A stretch of 64,000 nucleotides of DNA from Promicromonospora sukumoe (GTDB lineage Bacteria > Actinomycetota > Actinomycetes > Actinomycetales > Cellulomonadaceae). The stretch spans positions 372,001 to 436,000 of the forward strand of contig NZ_JACGWV010000003.1 in NCBI RefSeq assembly GCF_014137995.1. The letters run 5' to 3'. The notes below the pieces were generated by a model that saw nothing but the letters and a program-made list of their open reading frames with translations, had not been told where the DNA came from and did not search any database. A program made the translations under genes and the position numbers. Within the stretch, counting starts at the first letter, position 1. Every line of letters begins with the position of its first letter. Below, piece by piece: positions 16,086 through 24,797 of the stretch.

Positions 16086-17182
16086 CCTCGCTGAACGTCC
16101 GCCCCGCCGCCGAGAGCGCCTACGACGTCGTCGCGCTCGGCGAGGTCATGCTCCGCCTCGACCCGGGCGACCGCCGGGTGCGCACCGCCCGCAGCTTCGA
16201 CGTGTGGGAGGGCGGCGGCGAGTACAACGTGGCCCGCGGCCTGCGCCGCTGCTTCGGCCTGCGCGGCGCGATCGTCACCGCGCTCGCCGACAACGAGATC
16301 GGCCGGCTCGTCGAGGACTTCATGCTCACGGGCGGCCTCGACACGCAGTACGTGCAGTGGGTGCCCTACGACGGCATCGGCCGCTCGGTGCGCAACGGCC
16401 TCAACTTCACCGAGCGCGGCTTCGGCGCGCGCGGCGCGGTGGGCGTCAGCGACCGCGGCAACACCGCCATCGCGCAGATGAAGCCCGAGGACGTCGACTG
16501 GGACGCGCTGTTCTCCCGCGGCGTGCGCTGGCTGCACACCGGCGGCATCTTCGCGGCCCTCTCGGAGTCGTCGGCCGACGTCGCCGAGGCCGCCATGTCC
16601 GCGGCCCGCCGGCACGGCACCATCGTGTCCTACGACCTGAACTACCGGCCCTCGCTGTGGAAGGGCATCGGCGGCGAGGAGCGGGCGCGCGAGGTCAACC
16701 GGCGCCTGGCCGAGCACGTGGACGTGATGATCGGCAACGAGGAGGACTTCACGGCCTCGCTCGGCTTCGAGGTCGAGGGAGTCGACGAGAACCTGACCGA
16801 CCTGGACACCGGCGCGTTCCGGGCCATGATCGAGACGGCGTCCGAGGCCTACCCGAACTTCCAGGTGATCGCGACGACGCTGCGCGGGGTGCGCTCGGCG
16901 TCGCGCAACGGCTGGGGCGCCATCGCCTGGTCGCGCAAGGAGGGCTTCGCCGAGGCGACGCACCGGGCCGACCTGGAGATCTTCGACCGCGTCGGTGGCG
17001 GCGACTCCTTCGCGTCCGGCCTGGCCTACGGGCTCATGGAGCTCAGCTCGCTGCAGGAGGCCGTCGAGTACGGCGCCGCGCACGGCGCACTCGCGATGAC
17101 GACGCCGGGCGACACCACCATGGCGACGCTCGCCGAGGTCGCCAAGCTGGCCGGCGGGGGCAGCGCGCGCGTGCAGCGCTGA
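16082..17182 (+). CDS. kdgK: 2-keto-3-deoxygluconate kinase (PfkB family)
   Basis: The 366-aa kinase has the PfkB N-terminal signature region (ALGEVMLRLDPGD, WEGGGEYNVARGL) and the C-terminal GGGDSFASG, whose Asp (near 308) is the catalytic base. It phosphorylates 2-keto-3-deoxygluconate to the substrate of the Eda enzyme next to it. It is somewhat longer than typical KdgK because of inserts such as VEGVDENLTDLD. Related ribokinase-family sugar kinases are alternatives, but the overlap with eda supports KDG as substrate. Confidence 0.88.
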   Translation: MTSLNVRPAAESAYDVVALGEVMLRLDPGDRRVRTARSFDVWEGGGEYNVARGLRRCFGLRGAIVTALADNEIGRLVEDFMLTGGLDTQYVQWVPYDGIGRSVRNGLNFTERGFGARGAVGVSDRGNTAIAQMKPEDVDWDALFSRGVRWLHTGGIFAALSESSADVAEAAMSAARRHGTIVSYDLNYRPSLWKGIGGEERAREVNRRLAEHVDVMIGNEEDFTASLGFEVEGVDENLTDLDTGAFRAMIETASEAYPNFQVIATTLRGVRSASRNGWGAIAWSRKEGFAEATHRADLEIFDRVGGGDSFASGLAYGLMELSSLQEAVEYGAAHGALAMTTPGDTTMATLAEVAKLAGGGSARVQR

Positions 17183-17198
17183 CCTGCCGTCGGGGCGG

Positions 17199-17251
17199 GG
17201 TCGGGGGCGGGGTGAACGTGTCCGCAGATCGGACCGATCTCGCCCCCGACC
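17199..17251 (+). terminator. Nested hairpin after kdgK
   Basis: The outer stem GGTCGGGGGCG (17199-17209) pairs with CGCCCCCGACC (17241-17251). Inside, AGATCGG pairs with CCGATCT (17226-17240) around one base. It begins 16 bp after the kdgK stop. Confidence 0.65.
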
Positions 17252-17287
17252 AGCGCAGACAGGGTGCACGGTGCAAGGATTGGTGGC

Positions 17288-18280
17288 ATGTCCCAGAGCA
17301 TCCTGTTCATCGGTGGTAGCGGAATCATCAGTCACGCCTCGGTGGCCAGAGCCGCGCGGCTCGGGCACCGGGTGACGGTGCTCAACCGGGGCAGATCCTC
17401 GTCCCGTCCGGTGCCGGCCGAGGTCGAGACGCTCGTCGCCGACGCGAACGACGCCGAGGCCGTCGCCGCCGCGATCGGCGGCCGGGAGTTCGACGTGGTC
17501 GCCCAGTTCCGGGCGTTCAGCCCCGAGCACGTGGCGCGCGACGTCGCGCAGTTCGCGGACCGTACCGGGCAGTACGTGTTCATCTCCTCGGCGTCGGCCT
17601 ACCAGACGCCGCCGTCGCGGCTGCCCGTCCGCGAGTCGACGCCGCTGCGCAACCCGTTCTGGCAGTACTCGCGCGACAAGATCGCCTGCGAGGACCTGCT
17701 GGTGCGCGAGCACCGGGACAACGGCTTCCCGGCCACCATCGTGCGTCCCTCGCACACCTACGACCGCACCATCCTGCCGACGTCGGGCGGCTGGACCGAC
17801 GTCGCCCGCATGCGCGCGGGCAAGCCCGTCGTCGTCCACGGGGACGGGACGTCCCTGTGGACGATCACGCACACCGAGGACTTCGCGGTCGGGTTCGTGG
17901 GCCTGCTCGGCAACCCGCTGGCCGTGGGCGACTCCTTCCACATCACCGGCACGCACGCGCCCACCTGGGACCAGATCTACACCTGGCTGGCCGAGGCGGC
18001 CGGCGTGCGGAGCCCCGACCTGGTGCACGTCGCGTCCGAGACGATCGCCCGCGTGCTGCCCGAGATGGGCCCGGGCCTGGTGGGCGACAAGGCGCACTCG
18101 ATGGTCTTCGACAACTCGAAGGTGCGCAGCCTCGTGCCCGAGTTCGGCACCACCATCACCTACGACATCGGCGCCGTCGAGCAGATGTCCTGGTTCGACG
18201 CGCACCCGGAGGCCCAGGTGGTCGACGCCGACATCGACGCGGCCTTCGACCGTCTCGCGGCACACGCCCGCTCGGTCTGA
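17288..18280 (+). CDS. NAD-dependent epimerase/dehydratase family protein (extended SDR)
   Basis: This 330-aa extended SDR has a Rossmann start FIGGSGIISH, a Ser-rich strand FISSASAYQ and the catalytic YSRDK (YxxxK) motif, with a C-terminal substrate domain. The ATG at 17288 (MSQSILF) follows AAGGA and is preferred to the in-frame ATG at 17264. Family members include nucleotide-sugar epimerases; the substrate cannot be named. It lies between the KDG operon and a LacI gene convergent with it (9 bp apart), so a sugar-related role is plausible. Confidence 0.8.
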   Translation: MSQSILFIGGSGIISHASVARAARLGHRVTVLNRGRSSSRPVPAEVETLVADANDAEAVAAAIGGREFDVVAQFRAFSPEHVARDVAQFADRTGQYVFISSASAYQTPPSRLPVRESTPLRNPFWQYSRDKIACEDLLVREHRDNGFPATIVRPSHTYDRTILPTSGGWTDVARMRAGKPVVVHGDGTSLWTITHTEDFAVGFVGLLGNPLAVGDSFHITGTHAPTWDQIYTWLAEAAGVRSPDLVHVASETIARVLPEMGPGLVGDKAHSMVFDNSKVRSLVPEFGTTITYDIGAVEQMSWFDAHPEAQVVDADIDAAFDRLAAHARSV

Positions 18281-18289
18281 CGCCGCGAG

Positions 18290-19306
18290 TCAGGCCGGCG
18301 GCGCCGTCGACTCCCGGACCACCAGCTCCGTCGAGAGGTTGAGGCGACGGACCTTCGGCGACCGGCCGCGGGCGATGTCGAGCAGGATCTGGGTGGCGGC
18401 CGCTCCCATCTCGCGGAGCGGCTGCCGCACCGTCGTCAGCGGCGGGCCCACCCAGGAGGCCAGGGGCAGGTCGTCGTAGCCCACGACGGACACGTCCTCG
18501 GGGACGCGCAGGCCGAGCTGGTGCGCGGCGCGCAGCACCCCGAGGGCCTGCATGTCGGAGCCCGCGAACACCGCCGTCGGCCGGTCCGGCAGGGACAGCA
18601 GCTCCAGGCCCTGCTCGAAGCCCGCCTCGACGTAGAAGTTCCCCTCGCGCACGAGCGCGGGGTCGACGACGGCGCCCGCCTCCTCGTGCGCGGACCGGAA
18701 CCCGTCGACCCGCGCCCGGCTGCACAGCATCTTCCAGGGGCCGGTGATCATGGCGATGCGGCGGTGGCCCAGCGCGAGCAGGTGTCGCGTGGCCTGGAGC
18801 CCGCCGTTCCAGTTGTCGGAGCCCACGGAGGCGACGTCGGCGGGCGGCTCGCCGTCGGTGTCGATCACCACGTAGGGGATGCCGCGCCGGTCGAGCTGCT
18901 GGTGCTGGCTCTCCGACAGGTTCGCGGCGACGAGCAGCACGCCCAGCGGCGGCCGCGCGACCGTGGTGTCGAGCCACCGGGCCGGCGGACGGTGCTCGCC
19001 GCCCAGCTCGGACAGGATGACGCTGGTCCGCAGCTCGGCGGCGGCGTCCTCCACGCCCCGGATGATCTCCATGGACCACGCGGAACCGAGCCGGTGGAAG
19101 ACCAGGTCGATCAGGCCCGAGTCCGGCGGCACGGTGGCCGGCCGGCGTCGTCGGTACTGGTGCTTCTCGAGGGCGGCCTCGACGCGGTCGCGGGTCGCGG
19201 CGGCGACGTCGGCCCGGCCGTTGAGCACCTTGGAGACCGTGGGCACCGAGAGGCCGAGCTCGCTCGCGATCGACGCGATGGTGGGTCCCGGGCGCGCGCC
19301 GGTCAT
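18290..19306 (-). CDS. LacI family transcriptional regulator
   Basis: The 338-aa protein has the LacI HTH (TIASIASELGLSVPTVSKVLNG) near residues 9-30 and a periplasmic-binding-type effector domain ending in the usual ELVVRES segment. I chose the ATG beginning MTGARPG; the frame also runs back to a GTG at 19360, which would add 18 residues before the HTH. It is divergent from the ABC permease operon at 19496, so it should control GH39/GH42 and the transporter, with an oligosaccharide as likely inducer. Confidence 0.88.
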   Translation of the reverse strand: MTGARPGPTIASIASELGLSVPTVSKVLNGRADVAAATRDRVEAALEKHQYRRRRPATVPPDSGLIDLVFHRLGSAWSMEIIRGVEDAAAELRTSVILSELGGEHRPPARWLDTTVARPPLGVLLVAANLSESQHQQLDRRGIPYVVIDTDGEPPADVASVGSDNWNGGLQATRHLLALGHRRIAMITGPWKMLCSRARVDGFRSAHEEAGAVVDPALVREGNFYVEAGFEQGLELLSLPDRPTAVFAGSDMQALGVLRAAHQLGLRVPEDVSVVGYDDLPLASWVGPPLTTVRQPLREMGAAATQILLDIARGRSPKVRRLNLSTELVVRESTAPPA

Positions 19307-19399
19307 CCTGCCCACCCACCTTTCGATCGCGACGTCGGAACTTTCGAACCGAAGGTACACCGTGGCGGGATCGTGACCTAGCCGGTCGCGGACCGTCCC

Positions 19400-19467
19400 T
19401 TGACGTTCGCCCGGATCTCACCCTACTGTCCCTCACGACAAGAACTATCGGCACTGTCGTCGATAGT
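19400..19467 (+). promoter_or_regulatory. Promoter and LacI-type operator of the GH39/GH42 transport operon
   Basis: TTGACG (19400-19405) and TACTGT (19424-19429), 18 bp apart, make a good sigma-A promoter. Just downstream, ACTATCG (19444-19450) is mirrored by CGATAGT (19461-19467), followed by a near-palindromic GTTTCGAAAAC. A bound LacI repressor here would block the start of transcription. Confidence 0.6.
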
Positions 19468-19495
19468 TTCGAAAACGTTCCACAAAGAGGTGGGG

Positions 19496-20437
19496 ATGGC
19501 AACCGAGCTACGCGGCGCGACAGAGCTACGCGGCAAGGAGACGTGGGGCCTGGCCCTGCGCAAGCACTGGCGCCTCTACACGCTCGCGCTCCTGCCGGTC
19601 ATCTGGTTCCTGGTCTTCCGCTACCTGCCCATGGCCGGCAACGTCATCGCCTTCCGCCGGTTCCGGCCGGGCGGGTCGATCTTCGGCGAGGAGTGGGTCG
19701 GCCTCTACTACATCGAGCGCTTCATCCAGGACCAGGCGTTCTGGCAGGCGTTCCAGAACACGGTGATCATCGGCGCGCTGACGCTCGTGATCGTGTTCCC
19801 GCTGCCGATCATCCTGGCGCTCCTGCTCAACGAGCTCCGCTCGCGGGTGTTCAAGCGGTTCGTGCAGACGGTCAGCTACCTGCCGCACTTCATGTCCGTC
19901 GTGATCGTCGCCGGCTTCGTCTTCGAGCTGACGTCGCTGGACGGCACGGTGAACCGCCTGGTCAAGCTGTTCGGCGGCGACCCCATCTCGTTCATGCAGC
20001 AGGCCGACTGGTTCCGCACCATCTACGTGTCGTCCGAGGTCTGGCAGACCGTGGGCTGGGGCACCATCCTCTACCTCGCCACGCTGACCACCATCGACGC
20101 GCAGCTCTACGAGGCGGCCCGTATCGACGGCGCCAACCGCTGGCAGCAGACGTGGCACGTCACGCTGCCCGGCATCCGCCCCACGATGATGGTGCTGCTC
20201 ATCCTGAACATCGGCCAGTTCATGCAGGTGGGCTTCGAGAAGATCTTCCTGCTCTACAACACGCTGACCCAGCCGACGGCGGACGTGATCTCCACGTACA
20301 TCTACCGCGTCGGCCTCACCTCCGGGCAGCTGAGCTACGCCACGGCGATCGGCCTGTTCGAGGCCGTGATCGGCCTGGTCCTCGTCTTCTCCGCCAACGC
20401 CATCTCGCGCCGAGTCACCGGGAGCTCCCTGTGGTGA
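19496..20437 (+). CDS. Carbohydrate ABC transporter permease, LplB/UgpA type
   Basis: This 313-aa inner-membrane permease has six predicted helices and the EAA loop (EAARIDGANRWQQTWHVTLP) that docks the ATPase. The N-terminus keeps a soluble stretch with a small internal repeat (ATELRG twice). The ATG at 19496 follows AGAGG; the upstream frame extension is not credible. It belongs with the permease and lipoprotein that follow; no ATPase gene is present, so a shared MsmK-like ATPase elsewhere is expected. Confidence 0.9.
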   Translation: MATELRGATELRGKETWGLALRKHWRLYTLALLPVIWFLVFRYLPMAGNVIAFRRFRPGGSIFGEEWVGLYYIERFIQDQAFWQAFQNTVIIGALTLVIVFPLPIILALLLNELRSRVFKRFVQTVSYLPHFMSVVIVAGFVFELTSLDGTVNRLVKLFGGDPISFMQQADWFRTIYVSSEVWQTVGWGTILYLATLTTIDAQLYEAARIDGANRWQQTWHVTLPGIRPTMMVLLILNIGQFMQVGFEKIFLLYNTLTQPTADVISTYIYRVGLTSGQLSYATAIGLFEAVIGLVLVFSANAISRRVTGSSLW

Positions 20438-21381
20438 ACACCGCCCCCGCCCCGACCACCGATCCCGTCGGCGGCGACGTCCCCGACCTGACCCGGCCGC
20501 GGCCCGAGACCACCACCGTCAAGGACACGCCCGGCTACACCGTGTTCCGGTGGGTCAACACGACGATCCTGGTGCTGGTCGCCGCCGTCACGCTCTACCC
20601 GTTCCTCAACCTGGCGGCGCGTGCGTTCAGCTCCGAGGCCGCGATCCGCAGCGGCGACGTCACCGTGTGGCCCATCGGCTTCAACACGACGACGCTCATG
20701 TCCGTGCTGGAGCAGGACCTGTTCTGGCGCAACTACGCGAACACGGTGGTCTACACGGTGGTGGGCACCGCGATCGCCATGGCGCTGACCACGACGTTCG
20801 CCTACGTGCTGTCGAAGAAGTACCTCAAGGGCCGGATGATCCTCATCGGGTTCGCGGTCTTCACGATGTTCTTCACCGGCGGCCTCATCCCGAACTACAT
20901 CCTGGTCAGCGAGCTCGGGTTCAAGAACACCATCTGGGCCGTCGTCGTGCCGCAGGCGATCAACGTCTTCAACCTGCTCGTCATGAAGTCGTTCTTCGAG
21001 AACTTCCCCGTGGAGCTCGAGGAGGCGGCCGCCATCGACGGGCTGACCACCTACGGGATCTTCTTCCGGGTGGTGCTGCCGCTGAGCAAGGCGGTGCTCG
21101 CGACGATGGTCCTCTTCTACGCGGTCTGGTTCTGGAACTCCTGGTTCCCCGCGTTCCTCTACATGGACGACCCGGAGATGTACCCGGTCACGGTGTTCCT
21201 GCGGAACATCATCGCCGGCGCCACCGGCACCGGCGAGGGGCTGAGCGACGTCGCCGTCCAGATCGGGGCCAACGTGAAGGCAGTGACGATGCTGCTCACG
21301 GCGCTGCCGATCGTCTGCCTCTACCCCTTCGTCCAGAAGTACTTCGTGTCCGGCGTGATGCTCGGCTCCGTCAAGGGCTGA
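20434..21381 (+). CDS. Carbohydrate ABC transporter permease, YtcP/AraQ type
   Basis: This is the second permease subunit of the transporter, with 315 residues, six helices and the EAA loop EEAAAIDGLTTYGIFFRVVL. The GTG at 20434 overlaps the previous stop by 4 bases; a GTG one codon earlier is an alternative. A disordered Pro/Thr-rich segment (residues 3-35) precedes the first helix. The large extracytoplasmic loop with FFTGGLIPNY is typical of the YtcP/LplC group that pairs with long lipoprotein receptors. Confidence 0.9.
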   Translation: MNTAPAPTTDPVGGDVPDLTRPRPETTTVKDTPGYTVFRWVNTTILVLVAAVTLYPFLNLAARAFSSEAAIRSGDVTVWPIGFNTTTLMSVLEQDLFWRNYANTVVYTVVGTAIAMALTTTFAYVLSKKYLKGRMILIGFAVFTMFFTGGLIPNYILVSELGFKNTIWAVVVPQAINVFNLLVMKSFFENFPVELEEAAAIDGLTTYGIFFRVVLPLSKAVLATMVLFYAVWFWNSWFPAFLYMDDPEMYPVTVFLRNIIAGATGTGEGLSDVAVQIGANVKAVTMLLTALPIVCLYPFVQKYFVSGVMLGSVKG

Positions 21382-21444
21382 GCACGCCGGACCACCGCAC
21401 CGATCCGCCGTCGGACGACGACGTTCACACCCCGGAGGAAGTCA

Positions 21445-23088
21445 ATGATGATCACCCCTAGAAAGGCTGCCGCGGCGACCGCCGCGGTCGCCCTCGGACT
21501 CACGCTCACCGCGTGCTCGTCCGGCGACGACGACGGCGCCGCCGTCGACATGTCCACCAAGATGGTCGGCGCCATGGAGGACTACGGCGTCGGGACCACC
21601 TTCAAGGCGACCGAGCCGCTCGAGTTCGGTCTCATGTACCGCGACCACCCGAACTACCCCCTCCAGAAGGACTGGTCGATCCTCAAGGCGTTCGAGGAGC
21701 AGCACAACGTCACCTTCGACATCCAGTCGGTGCCCCTGGCCGACTGGCAGCAGAAGCGCGCGCTCCTGATCAGCTCCGGCGACGCCGCCGACCTGATCCC
21801 GTCCACCTACGCGGCCGACGTCGAGACGCTCACCTCGGGCGGCGCCGTCCTGCCGATCTCGGACTACCTCGACTACCTGCCCAACTTCCAGGACAAGGTC
21901 GAGAAGTGGGGCCTGCAGGAGGAGCTGGACAGGCTCCGGCAGGCCGACGGCAAGTTCTACGTGCTGCCCGGCCTGCACGAGAACCCCAAGCCGTCGTACT
22001 CCATCGCGATCCGCGAGGACTGGTGGGAGGACGCCGGCCTGGAGGACCCGACGACCTGGGACGAGTTCGCCGACCAGCTCGAGGTGATCAAGGAGGAGCA
22101 CCCCGAGCTCGACTACCCGTACACCGAGCGCTGGTCCATCAACGGCCCCCTGGAGGCCACGATGCAGGCGGCGGCCGGCAACTTCGGCACCGAGGCGGGC
22201 TGGGGCTACGGCGACGGCGTGACCTGGAACGGCTCGGAGTACGAGTACACGGGCACGTCCGAGGGCTACAAGGAGCTGGTCTCCTACTTCGCCGACCTGG
22301 TGGACCGTGGCCTGCTCGACCCCGAGGGCCTCACCCAGGAGGACGACCCCGCCATCGCCAAGCTGACCACCGGCAAGGTCGCCGCCCTCGGCGTCAACGA
22401 CCAGGAGATGACGCGCTACCGCACCGGCTTCGAGGAGGCCGGCGACAAGGACGCGAAGCTCAAGGAGATCGTGGTCCCGGCCGGGCCCGCGGGCAACATC
22501 ATGGACGCCACCACCGGCGGCCAGTTCGAGTCCGGCATCGCGCTGTCCGCCGGCGCCGCCGAGCGCGACGACTTCGTGGCGATGCTGCAGTTCGTCGACT
22601 GGCTCTACTACTCCGACGAGGGCCTCGAGTTCGCCAAGTGGGGCGTCGAGGGCGAGACCTACACCAAGGACGCCGACGGCACGCGCACCCTGGCCGACGA
22701 CGTCGACTGGAGCGGCCTGAACCCGGGCGCGCCGAAGCTGCTGAACACCGACTTCGGCTACTACAACGGCGTCTGGTCGCTGGCCCACGGGTCCACCGAG
22801 GACCTGGTCAAGTCGACGCTGACGCCCGAGGTGCAGGGCTTCCTCGACGAGATGAACCAGAAGGACGTCGCGGAGCGCGGCCCCGGCATCGCGATGGACG
22901 AGATGCAGCGCGAGGAGTCCTCGCTGCTGCAGACCAACCTGCAGGACCTGGTCATGACGGCGACGTCGCAGTTCATCCTGGGCGACCGCTCGCTCGACGA
23001 GTGGGACGCGTACGTGGCGGAGCTGGAGAGCGCCGGTTCGCAGACGTACGTCGACACGGTCAACCAGGCCGCGGGCGTCACCGAGTAA
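21445..23088 (+). CDS. Extracellular sugar-binding lipoprotein, YtcQ/LplA type
   Basis: This 547-aa receptor has a lipoprotein signal ending in LTAC (Cys near residue 24), so it is anchored to the outer face of the membrane. At about 550 residues it has the size of the LplA/YtcQ group that serves oligosaccharide importers with LplB/YtcP permeases. Aromatic-rich stretches such as EDWWEDAGL and FGYYNGVW are likely sugar contacts. It ends 6 bp before a perfect palindrome that separates transport from the hydrolase genes downstream. Confidence 0.9.
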   Translation: MMITPRKAAAATAAVALGLTLTACSSGDDDGAAVDMSTKMVGAMEDYGVGTTFKATEPLEFGLMYRDHPNYPLQKDWSILKAFEEQHNVTFDIQSVPLADWQQKRALLISSGDAADLIPSTYAADVETLTSGGAVLPISDYLDYLPNFQDKVEKWGLQEELDRLRQADGKFYVLPGLHENPKPSYSIAIREDWWEDAGLEDPTTWDEFADQLEVIKEEHPELDYPYTERWSINGPLEATMQAAAGNFGTEAGWGYGDGVTWNGSEYEYTGTSEGYKELVSYFADLVDRGLLDPEGLTQEDDPAIAKLTTGKVAALGVNDQEMTRYRTGFEEAGDKDAKLKEIVVPAGPAGNIMDATTGGQFESGIALSAGAAERDDFVAMLQFVDWLYYSDEGLEFAKWGVEGETYTKDADGTRTLADDVDWSGLNPGAPKLLNTDFGYYNGVWSLAHGSTEDLVKSTLTPEVQGFLDEMNQKDVAERGPGIAMDEMQREESSLLQTNLQDLVMTATSQFILGDRSLDEWDAYVAELESAGSQTYVDTVNQAAGVTE

Positions 23089-23094
23089 CGACTC

Positions 23095-23155
23095 GTTGAG
23101 TGCGGGATTTTCGTCCTCCGAACGCCGTTCGGAGGACGAAAATCCCGCACTCAAC
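23095..23155. repeat. Perfect 29-bp inverted repeat with 3-base loop between lipoprotein and GH39 genes
   Basis: The arms 23095-23123 and 23127-23155 are perfect complements (arm starts GTTGAGTGCGGGATTTTCG) around GCC. The hairpin sits 6 bp after the lipoprotein stop and 16 bp before the GH39 start. It could stop most transcripts or protect the mRNA of the transporter, so hydrolase genes are made at lower level. A related arm occurs inside the DUF2264 gene at 54915. Confidence 0.9.
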
Positions 23156-23171
23156 ACCGGAGGGGGAGTTC

Positions 23172-24797
23172 GTGGAGCGGGTTTTCGTATCGGGTTCCGG
23201 GAGCGGAGTGCTCGGGGAGGCCTGGCGCACCTGCGTCGGCACGGGGCGGTTCAGCCTCGCGCTGCGGCAGGACTACCAGGAGTCCCTCGCGCTGGTACAG
23301 CGGGAGATCGGCGTCCGGCACGCCCGGGGCCACGGCATCCTGCACGACGACGTCGCCGTGCACCGCACGTACGACGCCGCAGGTCACCGGGGTACCGCCT
23401 ACGCCTTCACCTACGTGGACCAGGTGGTCGACACCTACCTGCGGCTCGGCGTCAAGCCCTTCCTCGAGCTCGGGTTCATGCCCCAGGCCCTCGCCTCCGG
23501 GGACCAGACGGTGTTCTGGTGGCAGGGCAACGTCACGCCCCCGCGCGACCACGCCGAGTGGGCGGACCTCGTGCGGGCCCTGCTGCGGCACCTCGTCGAC
23601 CGGTACGGCATCGACGAGGTGCGCACCTGGCCCGTCGAGGTCTGGAACGAGCCCAACCTCACGCACTTCTGGGCCGGCGCCGACCAGGAGGCGTACTTCC
23701 GCCTCTACGAGACCTCGGTGCTCGCCGTGAAGGACGTCGACGCGTCGCTCCAGGTGGGCGGTCCCGCCATCTCGCCGGGCGCCGACGACTGGTGGGAGCC
23801 CTTCGCCGAGTTCGTCACCCGGCGCGACCTGCCCGCCGACTTCCTGTCCGTGCACGCCTACAGCTCCGGCCCGTCGCAGCACGTGCCGTTCGGCGTCTAC
23901 CAGACCCTGCGCGGCCCGCAGCACCTGCTCGACCAGTTCGCGCGCCCCGGCAAGATCCTCGCCGGGACGGCGCTCGCGGGCCGACCGCTGCACGTCACCG
24001 AGTTCAACACGAGCTACCGGCCCGACAACCCCGTGCACGACACGGCCTGGAACGCCGCCTGCCTCGCACCCGTGCTCGCGGGCGGCGGCGAGCACGCCGA
24101 CTCCTTCTCCTACTGGACGTTCAGCGACGTCTTCGAGGAGGAGGGGGTGCCGGCGTCGTTCTTCCACGGCGGGTTCGGCATGCTGGCCCACCGCCAGGTG
24201 CGCAAGCCGACCTACCACCTGTACGCGTTCATGGCGAGGATGGGGCAGGAGGTGCTCGCGCGCGGTGTCGACCACCTGGTCACGCGGCACGCCGGCACGG
24301 GACAGGTGACGGTGCTCGCCTGGCAGCCCGTGGGCGGCACGGACGACCCGGCGGAGCCGGACCGGCACGAGATCCGCCTCAGCCTCCCCGTCGCCACCCC
24401 GCTGGTCGAGCGGACACCGCTGGTCGAGCTTGTCGAGACCTCACGACAGGTCTCGACAAGCTCGACCAGCGGCGGCAGTGGTCGGGTGTTCGTGATGCGG
24501 CACGACGTCGACGAGCTCGCCGGCAACGCCTGGGCCGCCTGGCGCGAGATGGGGCGGCCGGCGTCGCCGTCGGGCAGGCAGCTCGACGCCCTGCACGAGG
24601 CGAGCGAACCCGCCCGGCGCGCGTACTCCCTCCCCGTCGTCCCGACGGCGGACGGCGGACGGGTCGACCTCGACCTGACCCTGGGCCGGCACGGCGTCAC
24701 CCTGGTGACCCTGGACCCGGTCCGCGACGAGACCCCGCCCTGGCTCGACGACTCGCGCATCCTGGGCCGGACCCCTAGCGACAAGGACGACGCATGA
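23172..24797 (+). CDS. GH39 family beta-xylosidase-like glycoside hydrolase
   Basis: Starting at the GTG at 23172 (GGAGGGGGAG upstream), the 541-aa protein has the GH39 acid/base in VWNEPN at E160 and the nucleophile in HVTEFNT at E277. These are the same numbers as in the well-studied GH39 xylosidase of Thermoanaerobacterium. It should release xylose from xylo-oligosaccharides in the cytoplasm, since no signal peptide is present. A REP-type palindrome is inserted in frame near residues 415-434, in the C-terminal beta-domain. The stop overlaps the GH42 start by 4 bases. Confidence 0.9.
   Translation: MERVFVSGSGSGVLGEAWRTCVGTGRFSLALRQDYQESLALVQREIGVRHARGHGILHDDVAVHRTYDAAGHRGTAYAFTYVDQVVDTYLRLGVKPFLELGFMPQALASGDQTVFWWQGNVTPPRDHAEWADLVRALLRHLVDRYGIDEVRTWPVEVWNEPNLTHFWAGADQEAYFRLYETSVLAVKDVDASLQVGGPAISPGADDWWEPFAEFVTRRDLPADFLSVHAYSSGPSQHVPFGVYQTLRGPQHLLDQFARPGKILAGTALAGRPLHVTEFNTSYRPDNPVHDTAWNAACLAPVLAGGGEHADSFSYWTFSDVFEEEGVPASFFHGGFGMLAHRQVRKPTYHLYAFMARMGQEVLARGVDHLVTRHAGTGQVTVLAWQPVGGTDDPAEPDRHEIRLSLPVATPLVERTPLVELVETSRQVSTSSTSGGSGRVFVMRHDVDELAGNAWAAWREMGRPASPSGRQLDALHEASEPARRAYSLPVVPTADGGRVDLDLTLGRHGVTLVTLDPVRDETPPWLDDSRILGRTPSDKDDA
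24417..24472. repeat. In-frame REP palindrome inside the GH39 gene
   Basis: The 25-bp arms 24417-24441 and 24448-24472 are perfect complements around CACGAC. The coding frame reads VELVET then QVSTSSTSGG. A half copy (CCGCTGGTCGAGCGG) directly precedes it. Confidence 0.85.

Noticed and set aside
23096..24778. Frame starting in the 29-bp hairpin and covering the GH39 gene in another phase
   Set aside because: The GH39 frame carries E160 and E277 in their family motifs and has a ribosome site. This frame is Arg/Pro-rich.
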